Counted from the stretch's first letter, positions 29,946 to 38,723 are shown. The stretch: 64,000 nt of DNA from Deltaproteobacteria bacterium (GCA_016218825.1 JACRCV010000075.1:102358-166357); one strand, 5' to 3'. The notes: generated from the letters alone by a model not told the origin. Program-made: numbers and translations.

Positions 29946-31904
29946 ATGAACCTGTGCAAGCTCGCCACGTTGACCCTCCTCGCGACCCTCGCCGGCGGTT
30001 GCCAGGCGTACGACTGGGTGTTCCAGCCGGACGCCGACCGCGAGGGCGCGCACCTGAAGTTCATCGTGGACCAGCCCTCGAAGGCCGATATCCTGTTCGT
30101 GATCGACAACTCCAAGTCGATGCGCAACAAGCAGGATGGCTTGGTGGAGTCGGTGGACGTGCTCCTCGCCGCGCTCGCGCCCCAGGACACCCGCTATCGC
30201 ATCGGCATCACCTCGACCGACGCCATCGGCTACACGGAGGACTGTCAGCGAAACCCGATCTCCTCGCAGTACAGCCCGGGCGCCAAGGGCAACTGCGGCT
30301 TCCCCGCGGTTCTCCTCAACCGGCCGCACGACGGCGCGCTCGGCCGGCTGATCGCCGCCTACGACCCTGACATCTTCAAGCTCGATGCATCATGGTTGGT
30401 AACGGCGCTCGACAAGATCACCGCGAGCGGCGTCACCCTCGATCCCGACATCAACACCAAGCTGGCGTTGTTGATGCCCACCGGGTTGACGACGACGCCG
30501 GGCCTCGACGACCCGCTGTTCACCGCGTTCACCGGCGAGCGCGGCGCCCGCCACGTGATCGACCGCGAGACCATCCGCCTCGAGGCCTGCCAGGCCTGCG
30601 CGGCGATGACCACCGACGATCGGGGCCGGCCGATCTGCGATCAATCGTCGAGCGCCTTCGCGGCCTGCGCCGATCCGGCGGCGCAGATCATGGTGCAGGC
30701 GTACTTCCGCGCCAACGTCCACGGCCTCGGCATCAACGGCATGGGCTGGGAAGAGGGCCTGCGGGCCGGGATGCTCGCGGTGGGCGTCGATCCGCGCGAC
30801 GAGGGTGTGGACGCCCAGGGCAACCCGACCGCGCTCAACCCGGCGAACGACCTGACGCGGGTCACGGACGACCCGGCGACCACCGGCGCCAACACCTTCA
30901 AAGCGCTCGACGAGGACACGGCGACCGCCAAGCCGTCGTCCTGGCTGCGGCAGGAAGCGCTGCTCGCGGTGATGTTCGTGACCGACGAAGAAGACTGCTC
31001 GATGCCCGAAGAGCTCTGGGATCGGCACTGCGTCTACGAGGAGGGCTGCGGCGGGACCTGGGTGCCGCCACCGGACTGGCTGCAACAGCCCGAGGGCTCG
31101 ATGTGCTACCAAGAAGAGGTGCAGCGCTCGTTCTTGAGCCCGACGCGGATGGCGCAGTACCTGGTGGCGAAGAAGGGCGGCTCGGCGTCGCGGGTCGCCA
31201 TCGGGGTCATCGCCGGGGTCAAGAAGAACGGCCAGGGGCTGCTCGTCGACCGGTCGGCGCAGCCGGTCGATTGCGCGCCGACCGACCTCGGGCCGACGCA
31301 GGCGTGTTCGTGCCTGGTGGGCGCCGACCCCGCCGCCCCGACCTGCGACCTCTGGTGTCTGTTCACCGACCAGAAGGACGGCTCGTGCACGAGCCCCGAC
31401 AACGTGTTCTGCGAGGGGATGGCGAGCCGGCGCTACGTGTCGTTCGCGAACAGCTTCTCGCGCCGCACCTACGAGACCGTCTGCCTGGCGGAGTCCGGCG
31501 ATCTCTGTCCCACCTACGCCGACGAGACCACCTGCAAGACGCACGACGAGTGCGGTTGGTCGTTCATCTCGGCGGCGGCGGGGTTTGGCTGCGTGGCGGC
31601 GGGCTTCGGCAACGCGATGGCGAAGTTCGCCCAGATCGCGACCCTCGCCTGCTTCGAGCTCGCGAACGTCGTGCCGGCGGGTGGCGACGTCTCGCTCATC
31701 ACCGTCAAGCGCGCCAGCAAGGCCGACGTCGAAAACGGCAAGGCGCCGACGTTGTTGCAGCCGCAGCCGGCCGGCTCATCGGACGACGGTTGGTACTACG
31801 ACCCGGTGGAGAACAAGGTCTGTCTGACCGGGCTCGACCGTCTGATCGGCGACTACTACGACATCTTCTTGCTGCACAAGGACAAGCTCGATTTCAATCA
31901 CTAG
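29946..31904 (+). CDS. vWA-domain Cys-rich lipoprotein (tandem paralogue 2)
   Basis: 652 residues. Lipobox LAGGC, then QAYDWVFQP, echoing the mature start of the preceding protein. The vWA metal site is FVIDNSKSMRNK (DxSxS kept), with the shared strand end 'VTDEEDCSMP'. Later come Cys-rich loops including CKTHDECGW, and a C-terminal domain 'ACFELANV...VCLTGLDRLIGDYYDIFLL' clearly homologous to paralogue 1. It starts 32 bases after paralogue 1, so the pair arose by duplication and is likely co-expressed. A ligand cannot be named. Confidence 0.85.
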   Translation: MNLCKLATLTLLATLAGGCQAYDWVFQPDADREGAHLKFIVDQPSKADILFVIDNSKSMRNKQDGLVESVDVLLAALAPQDTRYRIGITSTDAIGYTEDCQRNPISSQYSPGAKGNCGFPAVLLNRPHDGALGRLIAAYDPDIFKLDASWLVTALDKITASGVTLDPDINTKLALLMPTGLTTTPGLDDPLFTAFTGERGARHVIDRETIRLEACQACAAMTTDDRGRPICDQSSSAFAACADPAAQIMVQAYFRANVHGLGINGMGWEEGLRAGMLAVGVDPRDEGVDAQGNPTALNPANDLTRVTDDPATTGANTFKALDEDTATAKPSSWLRQEALLAVMFVTDEEDCSMPEELWDRHCVYEEGCGGTWVPPPDWLQQPEGSMCYQEEVQRSFLSPTRMAQYLVAKKGGSASRVAIGVIAGVKKNGQGLLVDRSAQPVDCAPTDLGPTQACSCLVGADPAAPTCDLWCLFTDQKDGSCTSPDNVFCEGMASRRYVSFANSFSRRTYETVCLAESGDLCPTYADETTCKTHDECGWSFISAAAGFGCVAAGFGNAMAKFAQIATLACFELANVVPAGGDVSLITVKRASKADVENGKAPTLLQPQPAGSSDDGWYYDPVENKVCLTGLDRLIGDYYDIFLLHKDKLDFNH

Positions 31905-31924
31905 TCGACCGATTTCGACTTTTT

Positions 31925-32017
31925 GATTCCCGCGCGGGCGCGGCGCCCGCGCTCCCCACCCCCACCCCTGAACATCTCCGAGCCGCGCCGGATCCCGCCC
32001 CCGAGTGGGGCGGGCAC
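31925..32017 (+). repeat. Intergenic hairpin repeat, copy A, module 1
   Basis: GATTCCC (31925-31931), stem GCGCGGGCG, loop CGG, stem CGCCCGCGC (to 31952), then TCCCCACCCCCACCCC. A spacer with GAGCCGCGCCGGAT follows, then a second hairpin CCCGCCCC-CGAGT-GGGGCGGG (31994-32014). A run of Ts precedes it. It lies between convergent genes, 20 bases after the second vWA lipoprotein. Module 2 of the same element follows. Confidence 0.85.
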
Positions 32018-32058
32018 GTGGATCACTCTATGCCGATCGCCTGGACCTGGGCCCATTG

Positions 32059-32150
32059 TCGCGCCCGCCGGTACCGCAGCGCGGAGGCGAAGCCGCGAGC
32101 GCGAGGAACGCAAGAAAGGGCGCGGAACGATCAGCTCACGGATGCGCCGG
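32059..32150 (+). repeat. Intergenic repeat, copy A, module 2 (92 bp)
   Basis: Begins GTCGCGCCCGCCGGT and ends CACGGATGCGCCGG. Its inverted counterpart at 40569-40659 matches at all but about five positions, counting one 2-base gap. It contains a small GGC-GAA-GCC hairpin. Open in several frames, but no plausible start or codon bias argues that it encodes protein. It follows module 1 after about 40 unrelated bases. Confidence 0.85.
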
Positions 32151-32184
32151 CCACCTCATACCCGGGCCGGGTGAGCACGATGCG

Positions 32185-33471
32185 CTAGAACGTGCAGTAC
32201 GCACCCGCCCACGGGTCTTCGTAGTGCTCGATGACGGCCGTCAGGCAGGGGTAGGGCGTCTGCGGTACGCACCAGCCGTTGCCGCCGTTCGCCGCGGCAT
32301 CCCACAGGCAGGCCGGGTTGGCGGTGCAGCCCGCGGTGTCCGGCGGATCGCCCAGGCTGTACTGCGAGCAGACGTCCGGCAGGCATTGGGTGAGCGGCAC
32401 CGGCACCGGCCCCGACGGGTTGATGTCCGGCACGATGATCTCGTCGGCGTCGCGCAGCTGACCGATGCCGTCGAAGGTGAGCCGGACTTTGTGCACCACG
32501 TCCGGGTGCGCCATGAACTCCGTGGGGGCCGACACCAAGGTCTCGCGCCAGGTGCCCTCGAAAGAGAAGATGCCGACGCAGGCGCCGGTGGCGCCGCTCC
32601 CTAAGAACGACCAGGTGCAATTCGCCGCGCGACAGGTGTCCTGCGCGGTGAAGGTGCTGCAGTTCGCGGGCGGCGTCGTGATGCTCTGGCGGCACTTCAG
32701 GTCGCCGGTGCCGAAGTTGACGCAGCCGTAGGTGCTCATCATGTAGGTGAGCAGCGTGTTCAGGTAGTTCACCGCCTTGTTGTCGCAGTAGTTGCCGGGG
32801 GCCCACTTGCACTGGTGCTCTTCACACCCGGCCTTGGCGCTGTAGTTGGCGCACTCGCTGTCGTAGAAGCTCCAGCCTCCCCAGCTGTGGTCGAGGCTGG
32901 TGCGGGTGTCGAGATAGAGCAGGTGCGACAAGTCCTGGTTTAGAGGAGGCGTCGGCGCCGCCCGGGTGTGGAACTCGACGTTCGTCGGACTGGCGTAGCC
33001 GTGGTTGCGGCTCGGGAACAACAACTTGAACAGCCAGAGGTTCGTCATCGTCGCGTCCACCACGGTGGGATCCGCCGTCGACGTGGCGTCCTGGTCGACG
33101 ACCTCGACGTCCGGAATGCCCGAGCCGCCGGCCACCTTCACGCCCGCGACCACGACGGTCTCGGCGGCGTCTTTGTATGGGGTCGTCGCCGTGTCTCGTA
33201 CCTCTGCGACTTTGGTGCAGAAATAGCCGGTGGCCTGCTTCTCTCCCTCGCTCAAACCGCCGCTGCCTGCCGCAGTGACGCGCCGGTAGGTTCGGGTGAA
33301 GTGGTAGTAGCCGGTGGTCCCGACCGCGATCGGCGACTTGTCGCCCAGGTTTTCGTCCGGCGGGGGCGTCGGCGTGAAGGACTTGCCGAGCGATTCATTG
33401 CCGCAGCCGTAGATGGCCAAGACGGCGAGACCCAAGACCGCGATCACCGCGACACGGAAGCGAGCAAGCAT
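32185..33471 (-). CDS. Cys-rich lipoprotein with three C-x(4,5)-C-x-W motifs
   Basis: 428 residues from the ATG at 33471, preceded by GAGGTG. Codons further upstream in frame run into the neighbouring divergent gene and carry no signal. The signal ends in 'LAIYGC', a loose lipobox. The mature part begins with a Pro-rich stretch, then beta-rich sequence with 'YYHFTRTYRRV'. Three short Cys modules follow: CEEHQCKW, CRAANCTW and CTANPACLW, each with a further Cys 4-12 residues on. The same module occurs in neighbouring lipoproteins. It ends 'YCTF'. Function unknown; probably outer-membrane-anchored and disulfide-bonded. Confidence 0.75.
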   Translation of the reverse strand: MLARFRVAVIAVLGLAVLAIYGCGNESLGKSFTPTPPPDENLGDKSPIAVGTTGYYHFTRTYRRVTAAGSGGLSEGEKQATGYFCTKVAEVRDTATTPYKDAAETVVVAGVKVAGGSGIPDVEVVDQDATSTADPTVVDATMTNLWLFKLLFPSRNHGYASPTNVEFHTRAAPTPPLNQDLSHLLYLDTRTSLDHSWGGWSFYDSECANYSAKAGCEEHQCKWAPGNYCDNKAVNYLNTLLTYMMSTYGCVNFGTGDLKCRQSITTPPANCSTFTAQDTCRAANCTWSFLGSGATGACVGIFSFEGTWRETLVSAPTEFMAHPDVVHKVRLTFDGIGQLRDADEIIVPDINPSGPVPVPLTQCLPDVCSQYSLGDPPDTAGCTANPACLWDAAANGGNGWCVPQTPYPCLTAVIEHYEDPWAGAYCTF

Positions 33472-33524
33472 GCGACACCTCAGGCTATTGTGTTTCCTGC
33501 CGGCCTGGCCACTTATGTAAGTAT

Positions 33525-33553
33525 TTGTGGTCGCGCCGTCCGGGATTTGATAG
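33525..33553 (+). promoter_or_regulatory. Candidate promoter of the cNMP-binding gene
   Basis: TTGTGG (33525-33530), 17-bp spacer, TGATAG (33548-33553). The start codon at 33565 is only 12 bases beyond the -10 element and no Shine-Dalgarno sequence precedes it, so the leader would be about 5 bases. The 93-base divergent region is shared with the Cys-rich lipoprotein gene. Confidence 0.3.
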
Positions 33554-33564
33554 CACAGCGTGCC

Positions 33565-34029
33565 ATGGATCTCCAGGTCTTGCGTAGCGTGCCCCTGTTC
33601 AAGGACCTCGACCCGGTGCAGCTGGCGCACGTCGCCTCCATCGTCGAGGAACAAGCCATCAAGCGAAACACCGTGCTCTTCAACGAGGGCGACCTGCCGG
33701 AGTTGTTCTACTTCATCGCCAAGGGCCGGATCCGCATCTCCAAGATGATCCCCGGCATCGGCGAAGAGGCGCTCGCCATCCTCGATCAGGGCGCGTACTT
33801 CGGCGAGATGGAGCTCATCGACGCCAAGGTCCCGCGGGCCGCGCGGGCGCTCGCGCACGAAGATTGTATCCTACACACAATCAAGATCGCAGATTTCCAC
33901 ACGCTCCTCGGCACCGACCGCGATCTCGCGGTGGCGATCTTGTGGAGCTTCGTGAAGACGCTTTCGGAGCGATTACGGGCCACTAACGACAAAGTCACCG
34001 CGATGTTCGCGCTCGCTCAGTTCAAGTAG
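33565..34029 (+). CDS. Stand-alone cyclic-nucleotide-binding protein
   Basis: 154 residues from the ATG at 33565. It is a single cNMP-binding beta-barrel: 'LFKDLDPVQLAHVASIVEEQ', 'NTVLFNEGD', 'FYFIAKGRIRISK', and the phosphate-binding cassette FGEMELIDAKVPRAARA with the key Glu and Arg present. A C-terminal helix follows ('AILWSFVKTLSERLRATND'). There is no helix-turn-helix, so it is not a Crp/Fnr transcription factor. It probably binds cAMP or cGMP and relays it through a protein partner. Upstream in-frame codons belong to the opposite-strand lipoprotein region and were excluded. Confidence 0.85.
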   Translation: MDLQVLRSVPLFKDLDPVQLAHVASIVEEQAIKRNTVLFNEGDLPELFYFIAKGRIRISKMIPGIGEEALAILDQGAYFGEMELIDAKVPRAARALAHEDCILHTIKIADFHTLLGTDRDLAVAILWSFVKTLSERLRATNDKVTAMFALAQFK

Positions 34030-34124
34030 CGACGCCTGTGACCGCCATCACAGTTTTATGCTGCAAACGAGTTGTATACTGAGCAGCAATGAGGTAGGAC
34101 GACGCGCGACGAGAGCCTCCCGGT

Positions 34125-34147
34125 TTGGCCAAGCCGCCCGTGGCCAA
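34125..34147. promoter_or_regulatory. Inverted repeat TTGGCCA-N9-TGGCCAA
   Basis: Perfect 7-bp arms at 34125-34131 and 34141-34147, about 70 bases before the next start codon. It could be an operator or a weak terminator of the cNMP-binding gene; there is no T-run. A TATACT hexamer lies upstream at 34075-34080 without a good -35 partner. Confidence 0.3.
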
Positions 34148-34215
34148 CCCGGAACTGATTGTAGGTGTAAGTTAGTCTGCTGCAGGGTCTCAGGGCAAAG
34201 AGAGCGAGCCGCCCC

Positions 34216-34746
34216 ATGAGCATCAAGCCGCCTTCAAACCAGAACCCGTTGGCAACTTTCCCGTTTGCCTCCCCGTCGACCTCGTCGCGTGGCAAGGCGG
34301 GCGAGACGGCGGGGATGGAGGGCGCCAAGACCACCGGCGCGACCGCGAGCGCGAAGGCCGTCACCACCGAGGCCACCGGGCCGGAGAAGCCGCTGGAGAA
34401 GAGCGCGGCGCCCGCCTCGCAGAAGGTCGCCAGGCAGGGGATGAAGCAGCCGAGCGGGAGCGGCGAGCACACCGCGCTGTTTGGCGCGCTGTCGCAGGGC
34501 ATGACCGTCGATCTGCAGGCGATCGAGAGCGGCACCCGCCGCGTGCTGCTCGCGGCGTGCATGAGCCCGCGCGGCGAGACCGGCTGTACCTCGATCGCCG
34601 GCGGCATCGCCAACGGCTGCAGCAACCCGCTGCCGGCGGCCGGTTTGGCGCTCCTCAGACAGTCGTACGACAGCCCGCAGAAGGGCGAGGCCGCCCGGCG
34701 AGGCCTCGACCAGCTGCTGCACGCTTCCCGCTGGCCGGCGGCATAA
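34216..34746 (+). CDS. Hypothetical small protein
   Basis: 176 residues. No family recognised. The first 95 residues are Ser/Ala/Thr/Lys/Pro-rich and probably disordered. The second half is more ordered ('LFGALSQGMTVDLQAIESG', 'TRRVLLAACMSP') with a Gly/Cys-rich stretch and a C-terminal helix. No signal peptide or membrane segment is visible, although the ordered half contains three Cys. It stands alone between the cNMP-binding gene and the nucleotidase gene. Codon composition matches its neighbours, so it is likely real. Confidence 0.6.
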   Translation: MSIKPPSNQNPLATFPFASPSTSSRGKAGETAGMEGAKTTGATASAKAVTTEATGPEKPLEKSAAPASQKVARQGMKQPSGSGEHTALFGALSQGMTVDLQAIESGTRRVLLAACMSPRGETGCTSIAGGIANGCSNPLPAAGLALLRQSYDSPQKGEAARRGLDQLLHASRWPAA

Positions 34747-34800
34747 GAGACGACAATTCGGCGTGCGTTTGGGCGCGCCGATGGTGTATGACATTCGGCC

Positions 34801-36912
34801 ATGCGTCTTGTCCTGGTCGCCGGTTGGTGCGTTTCGATCTCCGCGTGCCTGTGGGAGGGTGAGTCGCCGAACCTGAACGGCGTCGACACCCGGGTGACGT
34901 TCCTCCACACCAGCGACATCCACTCGCGGCTGTTGCCGTTCGAGCTCGCGCCGACCGCGAGCGACAACCACCTCGGCCTCGACGAGGGCAACGCGCCGTT
35001 CGGCGGCGGGGCGCGGCTCGCGTACCTCATCAAGCGCGAGCGCGGTCGCGCCGATCGGGTGATGCACGTCGACTCCGGCGATCCCTTCCAGGGCGCGCCG
35101 ATCTTCAACGACAAGCTCGGCGAAGTGGAGATGCGCTTCATGTCGAACGTCGGCGTCGACGTGGTGGTCACCGGCAACCACGAGTTCGACGCCGGGCCGC
35201 TCAACTACGCCAAGCAGTTGGTGCGCTGGGCGACGTTCCCGAACCTGGCGGCGAACTACATCTATAAGGATCCGGACGACGCCAACCACCACCTCCTCGC
35301 CCGTCTGACGCAGCCGTACACCATCGTCAACCTCGACGGACTACGGGTGGGCCTGATCGGGATGGGCGACATGAGCTCGCTGTCGTCGATCGGCGAGGGC
35401 GGCAACTCGCTGCAGATCACCCCCACCGAGCAGAACGAGACCGTGCGCCAATACGTGAACCTTTTGCACGGCAGCGTCGATCTGATCGTGATCGTGAGCC
35501 ACCTCGGGCTCACCGACGACCAGCGGCTGATCGCCGGCTACGAGGAGGTCGAGTGGGCCGACCGGCTGCTGCCCAACTGGGAGGTGCGGGAGGACCTCGG
35601 CGACGGCCGGGTGGTGGCCTTCATCCCCGGGGTGCGCGGCATCGACATCATCTTCGGCGGTCACCTGCACGTGGTGTTGAACCCGCCGAAGGCGGTCACC
35701 GACGTCGACGGCCGCGAGGTGCTGATCGTGCACTCCGGCGCGTTCGCCAAGTACCTCGGCCGGTTGGACGTCATGCTGCAGGACGATCCGGAGTTCGGCG
35801 GCAAGCGCGTGGTGTCGAACAAGTACCAGATCTTCCCGGTCGACAACCGCCTGGCGCAGCTCGAGGACCCGCAAATCGCCGAGCTCATCGAGCCCTATCG
35901 CCTGGCGTTGAACGAGCAGCTCGACCTGCGGCGGGTCATCGCCTACGCGCCGCGCACCATCTTGCGCCGCAGCCAGGGCAAGGGCGGCGACTCCGGGCTC
36001 GGCAACCTGGTCACCGAGTCGATGCGCGTCCGGCGGCGGGCCGAGGCCGAGGTCGCGGTGACCAACACCCTCGGCATCCGCGACAACTTCTACCGCGGCC
36101 CGATCACCCTCGAGGACATGTTCAATGTCTTCCCGTTCGAGAACACCCTGACCATCATGTACCTCTCCGGCCTGGAGATGCAGGAGCTGTGCGACTTCAT
36201 CACCGAGCGCTCGGCGTCGCGCGGCTGTCAGGCCCAGGCCCAGACCGCGGGGCTGAAGTTCACGATGAACTGCGGCCAGGTGCTGACCAACAACCGCGAT
36301 CCGGCGGCCTACGCGCACCCGGCGGAGGGGATCAAGGTCAACGATCAGCCCCTCGACCCGTCCGCGACCTACAAGATCGCGGTCAACGACTACATCGCCA
36401 ACGGCGGCTCGGGCTTCAAGGTGTTGAAGCGCAACACCACCAAGCTCGACACCGGGGTGCCGCTCCGCACCGCGCTCGTCGACTACCTCGGCCGGTTGGC
36501 GCCGTGCGGGGTCTACGAGGCGCAGGACGGCCGCACCTGCACGCTCGCCGACCCGATCTCCAAGGCGACCTGCGCCGAGCTCGTCGATTGCGCCGAGTAC
36601 ATCCGCCGCTGTCGGGTCGAGGACTGCTGCGCGACCGCGGCTTGCAGCGCCGGCGGCGAGCGCACCCCGGCGGAGGCCAGGTGCTTCGAGCTCGAGCGCT
36701 TGCCGCGGGTGTGCTTGGCGGCCGACGATCCGCCGAGCGCCGTCTGTCACGGGCCGCGCGCCGCGCAGACCTGGACCGGGGCGCCGCTCGTCAAGGGCCC
36801 CTACGCGGGGGTGGCGTGCGTCTTCGGCACCGAGGACGGCCGCATCGTCCGCCGCACCGGCGAGGGGCTCGACCAGCTCCCCGACTACAACGATCCGGAG
36901 TGGGGGCAATGA
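34801..36912 (+). CDS. 5'-nucleotidase/metallophosphatase-family lipoprotein
   Basis: 703 residues. A short signal ends in SISAC (lipidated Cys16). The calcineurin-like phosphoesterase domain shows FLHTSDIHSR (D39, H41), VDSGDPFQG, VTGNHEFDAGP, VIVSHLG and FGGHLHVV, giving the full dimetal site. The 5'-nucleotidase C-terminal domain follows ('NTLGIRDNFYRGPITLEDMFNVFPFENTL', 'YLSGLEMQEL', then 'YKIAVNDYIANGGSGF'). The last about 110 residues are an extra Cys-rich tail not typical of the family. It probably hydrolyses extracellular nucleotides for phosphate or nucleoside uptake. Its stop overlaps the next gene's start (ATGA). Confidence 0.92.
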   Translation: MRLVLVAGWCVSISACLWEGESPNLNGVDTRVTFLHTSDIHSRLLPFELAPTASDNHLGLDEGNAPFGGGARLAYLIKRERGRADRVMHVDSGDPFQGAPIFNDKLGEVEMRFMSNVGVDVVVTGNHEFDAGPLNYAKQLVRWATFPNLAANYIYKDPDDANHHLLARLTQPYTIVNLDGLRVGLIGMGDMSSLSSIGEGGNSLQITPTEQNETVRQYVNLLHGSVDLIVIVSHLGLTDDQRLIAGYEEVEWADRLLPNWEVREDLGDGRVVAFIPGVRGIDIIFGGHLHVVLNPPKAVTDVDGREVLIVHSGAFAKYLGRLDVMLQDDPEFGGKRVVSNKYQIFPVDNRLAQLEDPQIAELIEPYRLALNEQLDLRRVIAYAPRTILRRSQGKGGDSGLGNLVTESMRVRRRAEAEVAVTNTLGIRDNFYRGPITLEDMFNVFPFENTLTIMYLSGLEMQELCDFITERSASRGCQAQAQTAGLKFTMNCGQVLTNNRDPAAYAHPAEGIKVNDQPLDPSATYKIAVNDYIANGGSGFKVLKRNTTKLDTGVPLRTALVDYLGRLAPCGVYEAQDGRTCTLADPISKATCAELVDCAEYIRRCRVEDCCATAACSAGGERTPAEARCFELERLPRVCLAADDPPSAVCHGPRAAQTWTGAPLVKGPYAGVACVFGTEDGRIVRRTGEGLDQLPDYNDPEWGQ

Positions 36913-38723
36913 TGCGCCGCCCTGTCGACCGTTCTTGGCGCGGCCGCGGCCTTGCCGTGTGGTTCGGCCTGTCGCTCGCCGCCTGTGTGACCGAGCGCTT
37001 TCCGGTGCCGCCCGGGCCCGGGAGCTTTCGCGTCGAGCTCTTGTCGATGGACGCCTTCCCCCGGCCGGCGGGTTGCGAGACCGCGCCCACCGAGGGTAGC
37101 AAGAGCTGTCCGCGGCCGTTCCCCGAGCTCGCCTCTCCGGTCAAGGTGCATCTGCGCGCGACCGTGCTCGACCGCGGCAGCGACACGCAGGCGGCCAGTC
37201 CGATCACCGATTGGCAGGGTGGGGCGATGGTCGACGTACGCCCCGGGCGGCTGGCCGGCGTCGGGCCCGCGGGCATGGTGCTGAATTTCGTCGGCGGGGT
37301 CGCCGAGACCGATCTGCTGATCGTCGACGCCTTCGGCCCGACCCGCGTCTGGATCGAGGACTGTGGCTCGTCGGCCGCTGCCGGCACCTTCGCCACCGGG
37401 GTGTCGAGCGAGATGTTCTTCGATCTGCCGCGCGTCGATCAGATCAACAACACCACCGACAACACCACGAGCCCGCTGACGCCCCACGCCAGCAACGTCT
37501 GCGCGATCTCGGGCGATCCGCGCTACGGCATCGGCCAGGACGAGGACGGGGTCGTGGGCTTCGTGGGCTACTCGCACGGCAAGGCGGTGAACGCGCCGCC
37601 GGCGGCGATGGGCTCGTTCGTCGAGGTGCTCGGCTGCACCCGCAAAGAGTACGACGACCACAAGGACAGCGGCGGCTGTGGCCGCGGGCCGCTGGTCGTG
37701 ACCGGGCTCGGCAACGAGGGCTTCTTCGTCACCGATCTCGGCGCCGAGCTGCGTTGTGGCAGCCGCCCGCAGGTCGACTGCCGGGTCGATCTGGGCTGTC
37801 TGTGGGAGCTGCCCGGCCCCGGCCCTGGCGGCGCCGGCCGCTGCGTCGGCGCCTTCAATCACCTCTACGCGTTCAACTTCAACTACCCCGAGGACCTCGA
37901 GGTCGGCGACCTGGTGCTGTCGTTGCGCGGCAGCCCGGTCGAGTTCGCCGGCACGACGCAGTTCTCGAACCCGGTGTGGCGGCGTGACGGCGTAAGGCGC
38001 GGCATGGGGCTGTTGCCGAAGGCGGTGCGGATCAACGCCGCCGCCTACCAGACGGCCCTCAAGACCTATGGTCGCAACCGCGCCGAGAACCTCGACCTCG
38101 AGGCGGTCGAAGGCGGCTTGGTGTGCTTCGACAACCTGGCGCCGGCGTCGACCTTGCGCCTGTGTGACACCAACGAGTCGGGGGGCATCGAGCGCCAGGG
38201 CTGCACCACCGCCTTCGGCGCGACCTTGCCGCCGATCTGCGACGCCGGTGAGGCGCAGGCGCCGGCTCGACCGCTGTGCGATGCCGCGCCGCTCAAGCCC
38301 TATTGCTTCCCGATGTCCGCCGAGGAGCTCACGGCGTGCGCCCTCACCGGCTACGTCCCCGAGAACCCGATCGAGTACTGCTGCGAGCGCACCTGCTACG
38401 ACGATCCGACCTGCAGCGAGAGGGGCTCGTACACCATCTTCGGCCAGTGGGTGGCCGACGTCTTCGGCAACTACGAGCGCGCCGCGGGCGGCTCGGCGGC
38501 GGTGAAGATCGCGGTCATCTCCCGCGACGCCGACCCCGACTTCGATCCGCTGCTCTACGCCAAGCAGCAGCTGGCGAAGCCGGTGGGCGAGCGCAAGCAC
38601 GTCCGGGTGATCGGCAACCTGCGGCAGGTGCTCGCGGCGCGGCCGGTCTGGGTCGTGATCCCGCGCACCCCGGCCGACATCTTCGCCCCCAAGGACGACG
38701 AGGCCGACCAGCCCTGCCCTTGA
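36909..38723 (+). CDS. Cys-rich lipoprotein overlapping the nucleotidase gene
   Basis: 604 residues starting at the ATG that overlaps the upstream stop; a second ATG follows at once, so either may be used. The lipobox is SLAAC. The N-terminal 200 residues are beta-rich with a repeated 'VKVHLRATV' style and an Asn/Thr-rich loop. A C-x5-C-x-W module (CRVDLGCLW, 37776-37806) and paired Cys (YCCERTCYDDPTC) follow. The final domain ends near 'VIPRTPADIF'. Translational coupling to the nucleotidase suggests a joint role at the cell surface, perhaps substrate capture. No known family recognised. Confidence 0.8.
   Translation: MMRRPVDRSWRGRGLAVWFGLSLAACVTERFPVPPGPGSFRVELLSMDAFPRPAGCETAPTEGSKSCPRPFPELASPVKVHLRATVLDRGSDTQAASPITDWQGGAMVDVRPGRLAGVGPAGMVLNFVGGVAETDLLIVDAFGPTRVWIEDCGSSAAAGTFATGVSSEMFFDLPRVDQINNTTDNTTSPLTPHASNVCAISGDPRYGIGQDEDGVVGFVGYSHGKAVNAPPAAMGSFVEVLGCTRKEYDDHKDSGGCGRGPLVVTGLGNEGFFVTDLGAELRCGSRPQVDCRVDLGCLWELPGPGPGGAGRCVGAFNHLYAFNFNYPEDLEVGDLVLSLRGSPVEFAGTTQFSNPVWRRDGVRRGMGLLPKAVRINAAAYQTALKTYGRNRAENLDLEAVEGGLVCFDNLAPASTLRLCDTNESGGIERQGCTTAFGATLPPICDAGEAQAPARPLCDAAPLKPYCFPMSAEELTACALTGYVPENPIEYCCERTCYDDPTCSERGSYTIFGQWVADVFGNYERAAGGSAAVKIAVISRDADPDFDPLLYAKQQLAKPVGERKHVRVIGNLRQVLAARPVWVVIPRTPADIFAPKDDEADQPCP

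Noticed and set aside
31925..32160. Short peptide-coding potential in the two-module intergenic repeat
   Set aside because: The repeat is open in several frames at once, and its copies differ by indels that break any single frame; the conserved feature is base pairing.
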